DNA of 9,954 bases from Nanobdellota archaeon (GTDB taxonomy: Archaea; Nanobdellota; Nanobdellia; SCGC-AAA011-G17; GW2011-AR17). The notes below the pieces were generated by a model, which did no database searches, was not told the origin of the DNA, and saw only the letters and a program-made list of their open reading frames with translations. Of the stretch, positions 1 through 6,332 are shown piece by piece. Every line of letters begins with the position of its first letter. The first letter of the stretch is position 1. The DNA lies in the NCBI GenBank assembly GCA_030018575.1, contig JASEIA010000051.1, forward strand, positions 1,358-11,311, written 5' to 3'. The position numbers and the translations under genes were made by a program.

Positions 1-43
1 GGCAGAAAGATAAGGTATATTCCTCTCTGGAAATGGCTTTTGG

Positions 44-53
44 AAAAATAAAA
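44..53 (-). terminator. T-rich tract downstream of secreted protein gene
   Basis: Read on the minus strand, this is TTTTATTTTT, beginning 17 nt after the stop codon of the secreted protein at 70-603. Archaeal RNA polymerase commonly terminates at T-tracts without a hairpin, so this is a reasonable 3' end for that gene. No hairpin was seen next to it. The call rests on composition and position alone. Confidence 0.35.
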
Positions 54-69
54 GAAGAAGTTTATATGC

Positions 70-603
70 CTATCCCCACAATCCAAACAGCCTCAGGAAC
101 CTTGCAAGCCACGGTTGCAGGTCCTTTTTTCCGGCTGCCATCCACTTCTCGTCAGCCGCCTTCACTTTATCATAAGGTATTTCCTCTGCAGGCCCTGTGC
201 ACACTCCGATTGCGCCTTCTGTGCCTTTCTCCCCGCCTCCTCCTCTGTTCTCACACTTGCACTTGTAGTATTTTGCTGTCCTGAAATCGCCTGGCTCTTC
301 CTCCACAGTTCCAACCGCAGGGCACACTCCTTCAACCAATACAGCTTCTCCCCATCTGAAGCTTTCTCCTGCATACAGCATCACATTCAGGTAATGGATT
401 TCGCTGCATGTGTCTGGATGAGTCCCGCCTCCTGTTTCTTCTCCTGAAGCATCCGCATTCACCCATTCAACGCTTCCCGCGGCAGCAGGGTCATCCCCGT
501 CTGAATCAGTGCAGGACGTTAATGTATAAGACTCTCCCTTTGCCATTGCAAGCGACACGGCAAGCAATGAGATTAATGCCAACAAAATAATTGTCTTATT
601 CAT
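70..603 (-). CDS. Secreted six-cysteine protein of unknown function
   Basis: A 177-residue protein with a clear signal peptide: short basic start (MNK), a hydrophobic core to about residue 18, and a likely cleavage after the Ala-Met-Ala at 19-21. The mature part has six cysteines (31, 66, 94, 115, 117, 135), which could make three disulfides outside the membrane. It opens with a Cys-Thr-Asp-Ser-Asp-Gly stretch (31-36), has a C-x-C pair at 115-117, and a run of four glycines at 121-124. Acidic, Cys-spaced modules beginning C-x-D-S-D-G are, as I recall, frequent in secreted DPANN proteins, but I cannot name a family. The ATG at 603 is backed by a strong Shine-Dalgarno (AGGAGGA at 611-617). The C-terminus (about 150-177) is basic and Trp/Leu-rich, possibly a surface-binding tail. 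The gene is real; its function is unknown. Confidence 0.82.
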   Translation of the reverse strand: MNKTIILLALISLLAVSLAMAKGESYTLTSCTDSDGDDPAAAGSVEWVNADASGEETGGGTHPDTCSEIHYLNVMLYAGESFRWGEAVLVEGVCPAVGTVEEEPGDFRTAKYYKCKCENRGGGGEKGTEGAIGVCTGPAEEIPYDKVKAADEKWMAAGKKDLQPWLARFLRLFGLWG

Positions 604-610
604 GTTTCTA

Positions 611-617
611 TCCTCCT
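611..617 (-). promoter_or_regulatory. Shine-Dalgarno of the secreted protein gene
   Basis: AGGAGGA on the minus strand, seven bases upstream of the ATG at 603. It fixes the start, which places the signal peptide exactly at the N-terminus. Confidence 0.7.
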
Positions 618-661
618 ATTTGCTTAATTAATGCCCTTAAGGCTATATGAATAAAAGCTTA

Positions 662-741
662 GAGCCTATCTCATTAGGTATCTCGGTGCAAATCCCGACA
701 AGGAAGCATGTTTTTCACTACCAGCCTAATGGGATAGGCTC
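662..741. mobile_element. MITE-like 80-bp element with 17-bp inverted ends
   Basis: The two ends are 17-bp inverted repeats, GAGCCTATCTCATTAGG at 662-678 and its near-perfect complement at 725-741 (one mismatch, T versus C, which would be a G-U pair in RNA). TTA lies directly outside both ends (659-661 and 742-744), as expected for a 3-bp target duplication. Terminal repeats beginning GAG with TNA duplications are, from general knowledge, typical of some IS5-group elements, so a non-autonomous (MITE) copy is my preferred reading. The 46-nt centre contains a small TCGG/CCGA inverted repeat (683-686, 695-698) and no reading frame of note. The alternative is a stable RNA hairpin or bidirectional terminator separating the two divergent genes. 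No second copy occurs in this window. Confidence 0.55.
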
Positions 742-769
742 TTAATATACTTAAATAGTTAGCGACAAG

Positions 770-779
770 CTTTATATAT
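770..779 (+). promoter_or_regulatory. TATA box for the RDD-sppA operon
   Basis: CTTTATATAT is centred 26 nt before the ATG at 801. Archaeal transcription normally starts about 25-27 nt past the TATA centre, so the message should begin at or next to the start codon (leaderless). No Shine-Dalgarno is visible before this ATG, which agrees. Confidence 0.7.
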
Positions 780-800
780 GTTCAAAGCCTTTAATCATTC

Positions 801-1313
801 ATGCCAAAAGGGTTTCCGAGGTTTAAACTGCAGGAGTTTCCGGCAGCTTTATGGAAAAGGGTTGTTGCATACCTTATAGACTCTCTCGTGTTAAGCGTTG
901 TTGTCGCGTCTCCGTTCCAGAACTTTTTCATGGGCATGGAAAAGCACGGCTTTTCATATTACTTCACGCGCTTTGAGGTTACTGGCAAAATCACTCTTGT
1001 TGTTTTTGCAATAGCTGCCTTAATGCTCATATACTGGGCTTTCATGGAGTTCAGATTCAGCCAGACAATAGGCAAGATTATAATGAAAATACATGTGCAT
1101 TCTTTAAAGGGAAACCTGACGTTAAGGCAGTGCATTATGCGCAACATAACAAAGATTTCCTCAATTCTCCTCTTGGTTGACTGCATCCATATTTACACTT
1201 CAAAAACGCACCAGCGCTGGCTTGAAAAGGTTTCAAACACAGAAGTGGTGGAGGCGTTGCAACTTCCGTTGCAGGCCTCCCTTCGTAAAACTCGGGAGGC
1301 GATTTCAATATGA
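801..1313 (+). CDS. RDD family integral membrane protein
   Basis: A 170-residue membrane protein. The RDD signature is readable: Lys-Arg at 19-20 followed by A-Y-L-I-D (23-27) at the head of the first membrane segment (about 21-38), a second segment about 64-82, then F-S-Q-T-I-G-K (86-92), which corresponds to the family's usual loop after helix two, T-L-R-Q (107-110), and a third hydrophobic stretch (about 119-128) with Asp127. RDD proteins are small polytopic membrane proteins; some have been linked to ion or solute transport, but the role of most is unknown and none can be assigned here. The C-terminal 20 residues look non-conserved. It is translationally coupled to the peptidase gene that follows: its TGA overlaps the next ATG (ATGA at 1310-1313). 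The start is set by a TATA box 26 nt upstream. Confidence 0.85.
   Translation: MPKGFPRFKLQEFPAALWKRVVAYLIDSLVLSVVVASPFQNFFMGMEKHGFSYYFTRFEVTGKITLVVFAIAALMLIYWAFMEFRFSQTIGKIIMKIHVHSLKGNLTLRQCIMRNITKISSILLLVDCIHIYTSKTHQRWLEKVSNTEVVEALQLPLQASLRKTREAISI
1295..1303 (+). promoter_or_regulatory. Shine-Dalgarno of sppA inside the RDD gene
   Basis: GGAGGCGAT matches the archaeal consensus GGAGGTGAT at all but one base and lies six bases before the ATG at 1310. It sits within the last codons of the RDD gene, supporting translation of the peptidase from the same mRNA. Confidence 0.75.
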
Positions 1314-2212
1314 GCAGGTTCGGCACGATTGTATGGCTTTTGGCTCTTTTGTGGCTTGTGAGCTTTGCTGTTTCTTCCCTGATAGGAAAAGAAGGCATTG
1401 CGGGAGAAAGTATTAAAGTGATACCAGTGACAGGCGCCATCGGCTTTGCAGGCATCAACCCTTTGCTTATGAAGTATGCGCAGCCTGACGATATAATTGA
1501 AAAACTGGATAAAGCAGGCGATGACAGGAATGTAAAAGGCGTGATTCTTGAGATAAACTGCCCCGGAGGCGCTGTCGTCGGAAGCAAGGAGGTTGCTGAC
1601 GCTGTCAAAAAGCTGAAGCAGAAAAAGCCGGTTGTGGCATTGATAAGGGAGGTTGGCACATCAGGCGGCTATTGGATTGCTTCTGCCGCTGACAAGGTAA
1701 TTGCCGACCCGCTTTCAGTCACAGGCAGCATTGGCGTTGCAGGCTCGTACCTTGAGTTTTCAGGATTGATGAAAAAGTATGATGTTGCCTATGAAGAGAT
1801 TTCTGCCGGGAAATACAAAGAAATGGGAAGCCCTTTCAGGGAGCTGACTGAAGAGGAAAAAGGCCTGCTTATGCAGAAAGTGAATGCAATACAGGATTAT
1901 TTCATTGAAGATGTTGCAAGGAACAGGGGGCTTAAAACAGACGATGTAACGAAGATTGCAACAGGCGAGTTCTTTCTTGGAAAAGAGGCGAAAGAAATAG
2001 GGCTTGTTGACGAGTTGGGCAATATGGACACTGCTTTTAATGTTACAAAAGAGCTTGCCAAAGCGCCTGATGCACGGCTTGCAAGGGAAAAGCAAAAGCG
2101 CTCCCTGTATGATTATCTTTCAGAATTCTCCTTAAGGTCGTCTTATCTTATCGGCAGGGGGATTGGGGCTGAGCTGAAGGCGCCTGTTGATGGAATGTTG
2201 ATTAGGGCGTAG
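1310..2212 (+). CDS. sppA: Signal peptide peptidase SppA (S49 family)
   Basis: A 300-residue membrane-anchored serine protease that degrades leftover signal peptides and other membrane-embedded peptides. One N-terminal hydrophobic segment (about 7-25) anchors it, leaving the catalytic domain outside the membrane. The S49 core is complete: G-V-I-L-E-I-N (77-83) and P-G-G (85-87), the nucleophile Ser118 in G-T-S-G-G-Y-W, and the general base Lys170 in A-G-K-Y-K. The Ser-Lys spacing of 52 equals that of the characterised B. subtilis (S147/K199) and T. kodakarensis (S162/K214) enzymes. This is the short, single-domain SppA as in archaea and Bacillus, not the long E. coli form. The residue before P-G-G is Cys84, where many family members have Ser. 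It overlaps the RDD gene by four bases and has its own strong Shine-Dalgarno. Its TAG lies 18 nt from the stop of the convergent nuclease gene. Confidence 0.95.
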   Translation: MSRFGTIVWLLALLWLVSFAVSSLIGKEGIAGESIKVIPVTGAIGFAGINPLLMKYAQPDDIIEKLDKAGDDRNVKGVILEINCPGGAVVGSKEVADAVKKLKQKKPVVALIREVGTSGGYWIASAADKVIADPLSVTGSIGVAGSYLEFSGLMKKYDVAYEEISAGKYKEMGSPFRELTEEEKGLLMQKVNAIQDYFIEDVARNRGLKTDDVTKIATGEFFLGKEAKEIGLVDELGNMDTAFNVTKELAKAPDARLAREKQKRSLYDYLSEFSLRSSYLIGRGIGAELKAPVDGMLIRA

Positions 2213-2230
2213 AGGACTGCTTCTGGTTAT

Positions 2231-3016
2231 TTAGGATAAACTCTCGCAGGCAATGCCATCTTTATCTTGGTCTAGCCTGTGAATGTCATTTTCCACTCCG
2301 CCGCATCCTTCATATACTGCCTGTGCTTCAGCGTGAGTTTTAAAATCATCACAATTATAATAATTAGACGAACAAATATAATCCAAAGGCGGAATCTCTT
2401 CAGAGACTGGCATGGTTGTTTGCGCAGACTTATTCCAGATGCCTAAGTTATTGCTTTTTGCCTTATTTTCCGCTTCTTCCAATTCATCACATTTAGAAGT
2501 ATCCGGAGGAAAACGATCAACTTTGGCATATCCATTTTCAACAAGTTCATAATTTACAAAAGTATTTCCAATATAAACATATCTCAATAGTCTACCCCAA
2601 CTGTCATTTTCTGAAACATCTTTGATTAGGCTTACTTGTTTATTTAAAACTAAATTTTCTAAATAATCTTTCGCTTCTTTGTAATAATAGTTTCCTCGTT
2701 CTGGTGTATTAATACAAATTAATCTTACTCTTTGCCCAGTATTGATTTTAAAAGTATCACCATCCACAACATAAGTGACGGTTAATTCAGAAGTTTCGCT
2801 TGGCTCTTTTTGTATATACACTTCTGGTTTATTCGTTTCCCCAACAATTGTTTGTATCTTGCTTTCCTGAATATTCTGCAGGGTTTTATCCAATTCCTTC
2901 ATTGCTATTTCTTCTTTATTATTTGCATCCAAACTTGAAAAAATAAGGAAAAGGCTTGCACAGATTATTGAGGCTATTATTAACCAAGCCCACCAAAACC
3001 CAGCCTCTTTTTTCAT
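2231..3016 (-). CDS. Membrane-anchored thermonuclease (SNase-like) with Excalibur domain
   Basis: A 261-residue protein in three parts. Residues 8-28 form one N-terminal membrane segment and 29-75 a polar stalk. Residues 79-195 are a staphylococcal-nuclease OB-fold domain: V-D-G-D-T (84-88, metal-binding Asp87), R-V-R-L (96-99, Arg98), N-T-P-E (103-106, catalytic Glu106) and D-S-W-G-R (138-142, Arg142), which align with Asp21, Arg35, Glu43 and Arg87 of S. aureus nuclease. The position equivalent to metal ligand Asp40 is Asn103, a variant I believe is found in other homologues. Residues about 222-260 are an Excalibur domain ending D-Q-D-K-D-G-I-A-C-E (249-258), a predicted extracellular calcium-binding module. 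The whole predicts a surface-tethered, calcium-dependent DNA/RNA nuclease. The DNA is clearly more AT-rich than its neighbours. A TATA box 27 nt before the ATG supports this start as leaderless. Confidence 0.92.
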   Translation of the reverse strand: MKKEAGFWWAWLIIASIICASLFLIFSSLDANNKEEIAMKELDKTLQNIQESKIQTIVGETNKPEVYIQKEPSETSELTVTYVVDGDTFKINTGQRVRLICINTPERGNYYYKEAKDYLENLVLNKQVSLIKDVSENDSWGRLLRYVYIGNTFVNYELVENGYAKVDRFPPDTSKCDELEEAENKAKSNNLGIWNKSAQTTMPVSEEIPPLDYICSSNYYNCDDFKTHAEAQAVYEGCGGVENDIHRLDQDKDGIACESLS

Positions 3017-3039
3017 AATACTTCTAATAGGCGCATTCT

Positions 3040-3047
3040 CTTATATG
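3040..3047 (-). promoter_or_regulatory. TATA box for the nuclease gene
   Basis: CATATAAG on the minus strand, centred about 27 nt before the ATG at 3016, with a purine-rich BRE-like CAAAAGG just upstream. The geometry predicts a leaderless mRNA. The gap between this box and the divergent permease promoter (3048-3204) holds nothing convincing. Confidence 0.6.
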
Positions 3048-3204
3048 CCTTTTGGTAACTCGTTTGGCAACATTCTCTCTCTAAAATTGCATACAAGATA
3101 CCACGTCTTTTCTGTGGGCTGTATAAAATGAGTGTGTTCCTGCGAACCAAAAACTAAGAACAAATAACTAATAGCCACAAACCAACAGCCAATCATTGCA
3201 CAAT

Positions 3205-3214
3205 CTTTAAAAAC
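3205..3214 (+). promoter_or_regulatory. TATA box for the permease - AMP phosphorylase operon
   Basis: CTTTAAAAAC, centred about 26.5 nt before the ATG at 3236. No Shine-Dalgarno precedes that ATG, so leaderless initiation is likely. Confidence 0.55.
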
Positions 3215-3235
3215 ATCCGCCCCCATTATAACTGC

Positions 3236-4246
3236 ATGTACGACCCAAAAAAGAGGTTTTCCAAATACATATTCATAGCTTTCTTCATAATACTTGGATA
3301 TCTTGCTTTTCTTCTTGTTAAGCCTTTCTTAGGCGCTGTGATACTCAGCCTTATAGTTGCATATGCTTTGCTTCCTGTCCATAAGAGGATTTCAGGCTGG
3401 CTAAAAGGGCCAAACATATCAGCCGCATTAATTACAACGATTATTGTCGTCTTCAGCACAGCGCTGCTCGTGCTTGTTGTTAATATGCTTGCAGCAGAAT
3501 ATACAACAATTTATGAAAAAATAAACATAACAGGGCTTAGCGCATTAATCAAGCAATACATACCAAGCGACAAGGTTGACCAGTATGTGGGGCAGTTTGT
3601 TGACAAGGGATTGGGGGTTTTCCTCGCAATGATTTCATCTTTCGTAATGTCAATACCCGAGAAAATAATAATGCTTTTCATAGGCGTGGCAACAATATTT
3701 TTTGCGCTGAGGGATCACGCCAAGATAAAGGCAGGCATAAGGGGAATTTTGCCGTTAAAGGACAGCTTTAAGAAAAAAATAGAAGACAGGTTCTCTGGAA
3801 CTGTTGATGCAGTGTTGTACAGCATGGTTTTCGTTAGCTTGTTGCAGGGAATAGTGGCGGGCATCGGCTTTTACCTGTTCGGGATAAGCACCCCTGTGCT
3901 CTGGGGTTTTGCAACATTCTTAATTGCAATGCTTCCTTTTGTCGGCCCGACAACAGTATGGCTGCCCATGGCAATTTTTCTTTTTGCAACAGGCAAGACA
4001 GGGCAGGCGCTCGGGCTTGCAATATACTGCCTTTTGTTTGTAACAATACTGCTTGACATGGTATGGAAGCCGAAGCTGATATCTGAAAAAGGAAAGATTC
4101 ATCCGCTTATTGCAATAGTCGGAGTCATAGGCGGGTTTGGCGTGTTCGGCGCAAGCGGGATAATCATAGGTCCGTTTGTATTGTCATTGTTTATTTTCCT
4201 TCTCAGCGTTCTGCTGGGCAAGGACAAGGTAATGCTGCAGGAGTAA
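3236..4246 (+). CDS. AI-2E family transporter (PerM/YdiK-like permease)
   Basis: A 336-residue polytopic membrane protein with the AI-2E family layout: two close N-terminal helices (about 11-28 and 31-47), a third at 61-84, a soluble stretch (about 86-125), then five or so further helices (about 126-157, 194-215, 219-250, 256-276, 288-327). Family motifs are visible: L-P-F-V-G-P (233-238) in the helix hairpin, K-P-K-L-I-S (278-283), and the glycine-rich end helix I-H-P-L-I-A-I-V-G-V-I-G-G (288-300) leading to G-I-I-I-G-P (308-313). The family was named for an exporter of autoinducer-2, but other members move ions or other small solutes, and the substrate cannot be read from sequence. It is the first gene of an operon: AMP phosphorylase starts one base after its stop. 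An archaeon is not expected to use AI-2, so a different substrate is likely. Confidence 0.93.
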   Translation: MYDPKKRFSKYIFIAFFIILGYLAFLLVKPFLGAVILSLIVAYALLPVHKRISGWLKGPNISAALITTIIVVFSTALLVLVVNMLAAEYTTIYEKINITGLSALIKQYIPSDKVDQYVGQFVDKGLGVFLAMISSFVMSIPEKIIMLFIGVATIFFALRDHAKIKAGIRGILPLKDSFKKKIEDRFSGTVDAVLYSMVFVSLLQGIVAGIGFYLFGISTPVLWGFATFLIAMLPFVGPTTVWLPMAIFLFATGKTGQALGLAIYCLLFVTILLDMVWKPKLISEKGKIHPLIAIVGVIGGFGVFGASGIIIGPFVLSLFIFLLSVLLGKDKVMLQE

Positions 4247-4247
4247 C

Positions 4248-5723
4248 ATGAAACTAAAAGTAATTGACGTGAATCTTTCGACAGGCGGCTCTGCAATAGC
4301 CATAATAAATGAGAATGACGCTAAAAAATTAGGGATACATGCGTCTGACAGGATTCTCATAAGAAGGCTTAGGACAGGAAAAGCCGCGATTGCAGTTGCA
4401 GACATATCTTCCGAGCATATTCATCTCGGAGAGATAGGGCTTTTTGAAGAGCCGCTTAAGCTCCTCGGCGTTGAAAAGGGAGTGCATGTTGACGTAATGC
4501 CCTGCGAAAGGCCGCGCTCAATACAATACATATCCGCAAAGCTTGAGGGAAAAGAGCTTTCTAAAAATCAAATATATGAAATTGTGACTGACATTGTGGA
4601 AAACCACCTGTCTGAAGTTGAAATGACTTATTTTGTCGCAGCATGCTACAGCAATAGGCTTTCAATAAAAGAGACAGTTTACCTTACAAATGCGATTGTT
4701 GATACAGGGACAAGGATTAATATAAATAAAAAAGTGATACTTGACAAGCACTGTGTTGGCGGCGTGCCAAACAACAGGACCACATTGATTGTTGTCCCGA
4801 TACTTGCCGCCATGGGCTATACAATGCCTAAGACAAGCTCCCGCTCAATAACATCTCCCGCAGGGACAGCAGACACAATGGAGGTAATTGCGCCTGTTTC
4901 ATTAAGCCTTGAAAAAATAAAAGAGGTTCTTGCAAAGGCAAACGCCTGCATGGTTTGGGGCGGCGGAAACATGAACCTTGCAGCTGCTGATGACAAGCTA
5001 ATAAGAATAAGGCACCCTATGAGCATTGACCCGGAAGGGATGCTTCTTGCAAGCATAATGGCTAAAAAGAAAGCAGTCGGCGCAACGCACTGCCTTATAG
5101 ATATTCCTTATGGATATATGGCAAAGTTTCCCACAAAGCAGGCTGCTTCTTCCCTTGCTGCCAAGTTTGTAAAGCTTGGCAGGATGCTTGGAATGAAGGT
5201 AAAGGTTGTCATGACAGACGGAAGCCAGCCCATTGGGAACGGCATTGGCCCTGCTCTGGAGGCATATGATGTTGTAAATGTGCTTAAAGGCGAAGGGCCA
5301 AATGACCTGAGGGAAAAATCTATCTTCCTCGCGTCTGAAATGCTCGGCATGGTGGGAGAAAAGAATGCAAGACAAAAAGTGCTGGAAGTGCTTGACTCCG
5401 GAAAAGCCTATGCAAAGTTCAGGAAAATAGCAGTTGCCCAGGGCGGAAGAAAGCACATAAAGCTTCCAAAGGCAAGGTACTTCTTTGACGTTCTTTCTGA
5501 AAAGCAAGGGACAGTAAAGCAGATTAACAACAAGGTAATAGCAAGGATAGCAAGCCTCGCAGGCGCGCCTGAAGACAAAGCCGCGGGCATTTATCTTAGG
5601 GTGCATTGCGGGGGCAAGGTCAGGAAAGAAAGCGTCCTGTTCACAATACATTCCCAGAGCAAGCTTAAGCTCGATACTGCAAGGCAGATAGCAAGTGAAT
5701 TCGGGCCAATAACAATTAAGTGA
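4248..5723 (+). CDS. AMP phosphorylase (archaeal DeoA-type)
   Basis: A 491-residue enzyme (archaeal forms are about 500) of the thymidine phosphorylase superfamily. It converts AMP (also CMP and UMP) plus phosphate to the free base and ribose 1,5-bisphosphate in the cytosol; in archaea the product goes to ribose-1,5-bisphosphate isomerase and then type III RuBisCO. Residues 1-85 are the N-terminal domain that separates the archaeal enzyme from bacterial thymidine phosphorylase and drives its assembly. The catalytic part shows D-K-H-C-V-G-G-V-P-N-N-R-T-T (166-179), S-S-R-S-I-T-S-P-A-G-T-A-D-T-M-E (197-212) with the phosphate-binding Ser/Arg, G-G-G-N (238-241), and D-G-S-Q-P-I-G-N-G-I-G-P-A-L-E (324-338). 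The end (about 410-491) is the C-terminal alpha/beta domain. CAGGAG at 4238-4243, within the end of the permease gene, serves as ribosome site. The partner isomerase and RuBisCO genes are not in the window. Its TGA directly abuts the stop of the convergent gene. Confidence 0.95.
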   Translation: MKLKVIDVNLSTGGSAIAIINENDAKKLGIHASDRILIRRLRTGKAAIAVADISSEHIHLGEIGLFEEPLKLLGVEKGVHVDVMPCERPRSIQYISAKLEGKELSKNQIYEIVTDIVENHLSEVEMTYFVAACYSNRLSIKETVYLTNAIVDTGTRININKKVILDKHCVGGVPNNRTTLIVVPILAAMGYTMPKTSSRSITSPAGTADTMEVIAPVSLSLEKIKEVLAKANACMVWGGGNMNLAAADDKLIRIRHPMSIDPEGMLLASIMAKKKAVGATHCLIDIPYGYMAKFPTKQAASSLAAKFVKLGRMLGMKVKVVMTDGSQPIGNGIGPALEAYDVVNVLKGEGPNDLREKSIFLASEMLGMVGEKNARQKVLEVLDSGKAYAKFRKIAVAQGGRKHIKLPKARYFFDVLSEKQGTVKQINNKVIARIASLAGAPEDKAAGIYLRVHCGGKVRKESVLFTIHSQSKLKLDTARQIASEFGPITIK

Positions 5724-6233
5724 CTAAGGCCCTTTGTTTAATGTGTCTTCTATGCTGCCCATGATTTCTCCTAGGTTGCTTATAACAACAGTGTAAAGCT
5801 TTTCAATAATCTGCTCATACATAGCCTCTTTCAATGGGCCTGTGCAGTGCTTGAGAATTGTGTTTATCTGATCCGTGGTTGCGCCTGCAACATCTGCCAT
5901 AGGTATTTTGCAGTCCATGTCCTTTCCTTCAAACAGGGCAATCTTCTCAGGGGGGGTTCCTGCTGCCATTTTCGCAAGCCTTATGTTAAGCTTGCAGTTT
6001 CCGCCTGAGCTGCCTTTTATTGTGTAAGTGTAATAATTGTAATTATGGATTTTCGAATATGTGCTCATGCCGCATTTCTGCAGCTCTTTCTGAAAGCACT
6101 CCTCTGTGCCGCATGTTTTCTTCACAAGCCCGAAATAATACGCAAAGAATACAGTGAGAAGTATGACAGTGGCAACTATGAGTATCATTGCCCAGGTAAA
6201 CCTGAATCCGTTGCCAGCCTCTTTTTTTTTCAT
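5724..6233 (-). CDS. Membrane-anchored six-cysteine protein of unknown function
   Basis: A 169-residue protein with a basic N-terminus (MKKKEAG), one membrane segment (about 14-36), and a soluble C-terminal part probably outside the membrane. All six cysteines lie in that part (41, 46, 54, 80, 108, 130), suggesting up to three disulfides. I recognise no domain. The N-terminal pattern K-K-x-E-A-G followed by Phe/Trp residues and a hydrophobic helix resembles that of the nuclease encoded at 2231-3016, so the two may share a membrane-insertion or processing route. The start is set by a TATA box about 24 nt upstream (leaderless). The stop codon is immediately next to that of AMP phosphorylase, with no base between, so the two transcripts must overlap at their 3' ends. 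The next gene upstream on this strand is dnaG, separated by its own promoter and a hairpin. Confidence 0.82.
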   Translation of the reverse strand: MKKKEAGNGFRFTWAMILIVATVILLTVFFAYYFGLVKKTCGTEECFQKELQKCGMSTYSKIHNYNYYTYTIKGSSGGNCKLNIRLAKMAAGTPPEKIALFEGKDMDCKIPMADVAGATTDQINTILKHCTGPLKEAMYEQIIEKLYTVVISNLGEIMGSIEDTLNKGP

Positions 6234-6251
6234 AATAGCCTATTTTGCCTA

Positions 6252-6261
6252 CTTATTTAAA
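6252..6261 (-). promoter_or_regulatory. TATA box for the six-cysteine membrane protein gene
   Basis: TTTAAATAAG on the minus strand, preceded by a T/C-rich stretch and centred about 24 nt before the ATG at 6233. It predicts a leaderless or nearly leaderless message, independent of dnaG. Confidence 0.55.
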
Positions 6262-6286
6262 TGAAAAAAAGTATAAAAACCTTTTC

Positions 6287-6309
6287 AATGCCTGTTTCAG
6301 GCATTTTTT
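6287..6309 (-). terminator. Hairpin downstream of dnaG
   Basis: AATGCCTG (6287-6294) and CAGGCATT (6298-6305) form a perfect 8-bp stem with a 3-nt loop, 27 nt after the dnaG stop on the minus strand and before the next promoter. On the minus strand the T-run (TTTTT at about 6275-6279) comes ten bases or so after the stem; on the plus strand a run of six T's (6304-6309) overlaps the end of the stem, so it would look like an intrinsic terminator in that direction. The likeliest role is marking or protecting the dnaG 3' end, since no plus-strand gene ends here. Confidence 0.5.
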
Positions 6310-6332
6310 GTCCTAAGGCAGGTATTTTCAAA

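Noticed and set aside
1..51. Possible C-terminal end of an upstream plus-strand gene (G-R-K-I-R-Y-I-P-L-W-K-W-L-L-E-K then TAA at 49-51).
   Set aside because: The residues look natural for a protein end and would give a convergent gene 18 nt from the secreted protein's stop, but another frame is also open from the window edge (through 284), and 16 codons are too few to decide.
683..698. T-arm-like TCGG-loop-CCGA inside the 80-bp element, suggesting a tRNA fragment.
   Set aside because: The loop does not fit the TTCAAAT pattern and no other tRNA arm is present.
1135..1659. Long minus-strand frame across the RDD-sppA junction.
   Set aside because: It is the complement of two well-supported coding genes; no promoter or ribosome site supports it.
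3041..3226. Minus-strand ORF of 61 codons with one hydrophobic stretch, in the gap between nuclease and permease.
   Set aside because: No ribosome site or suitably placed promoter, its end overlaps the nuclease TATA box, and the composition is not convincing. Most likely intergenic.
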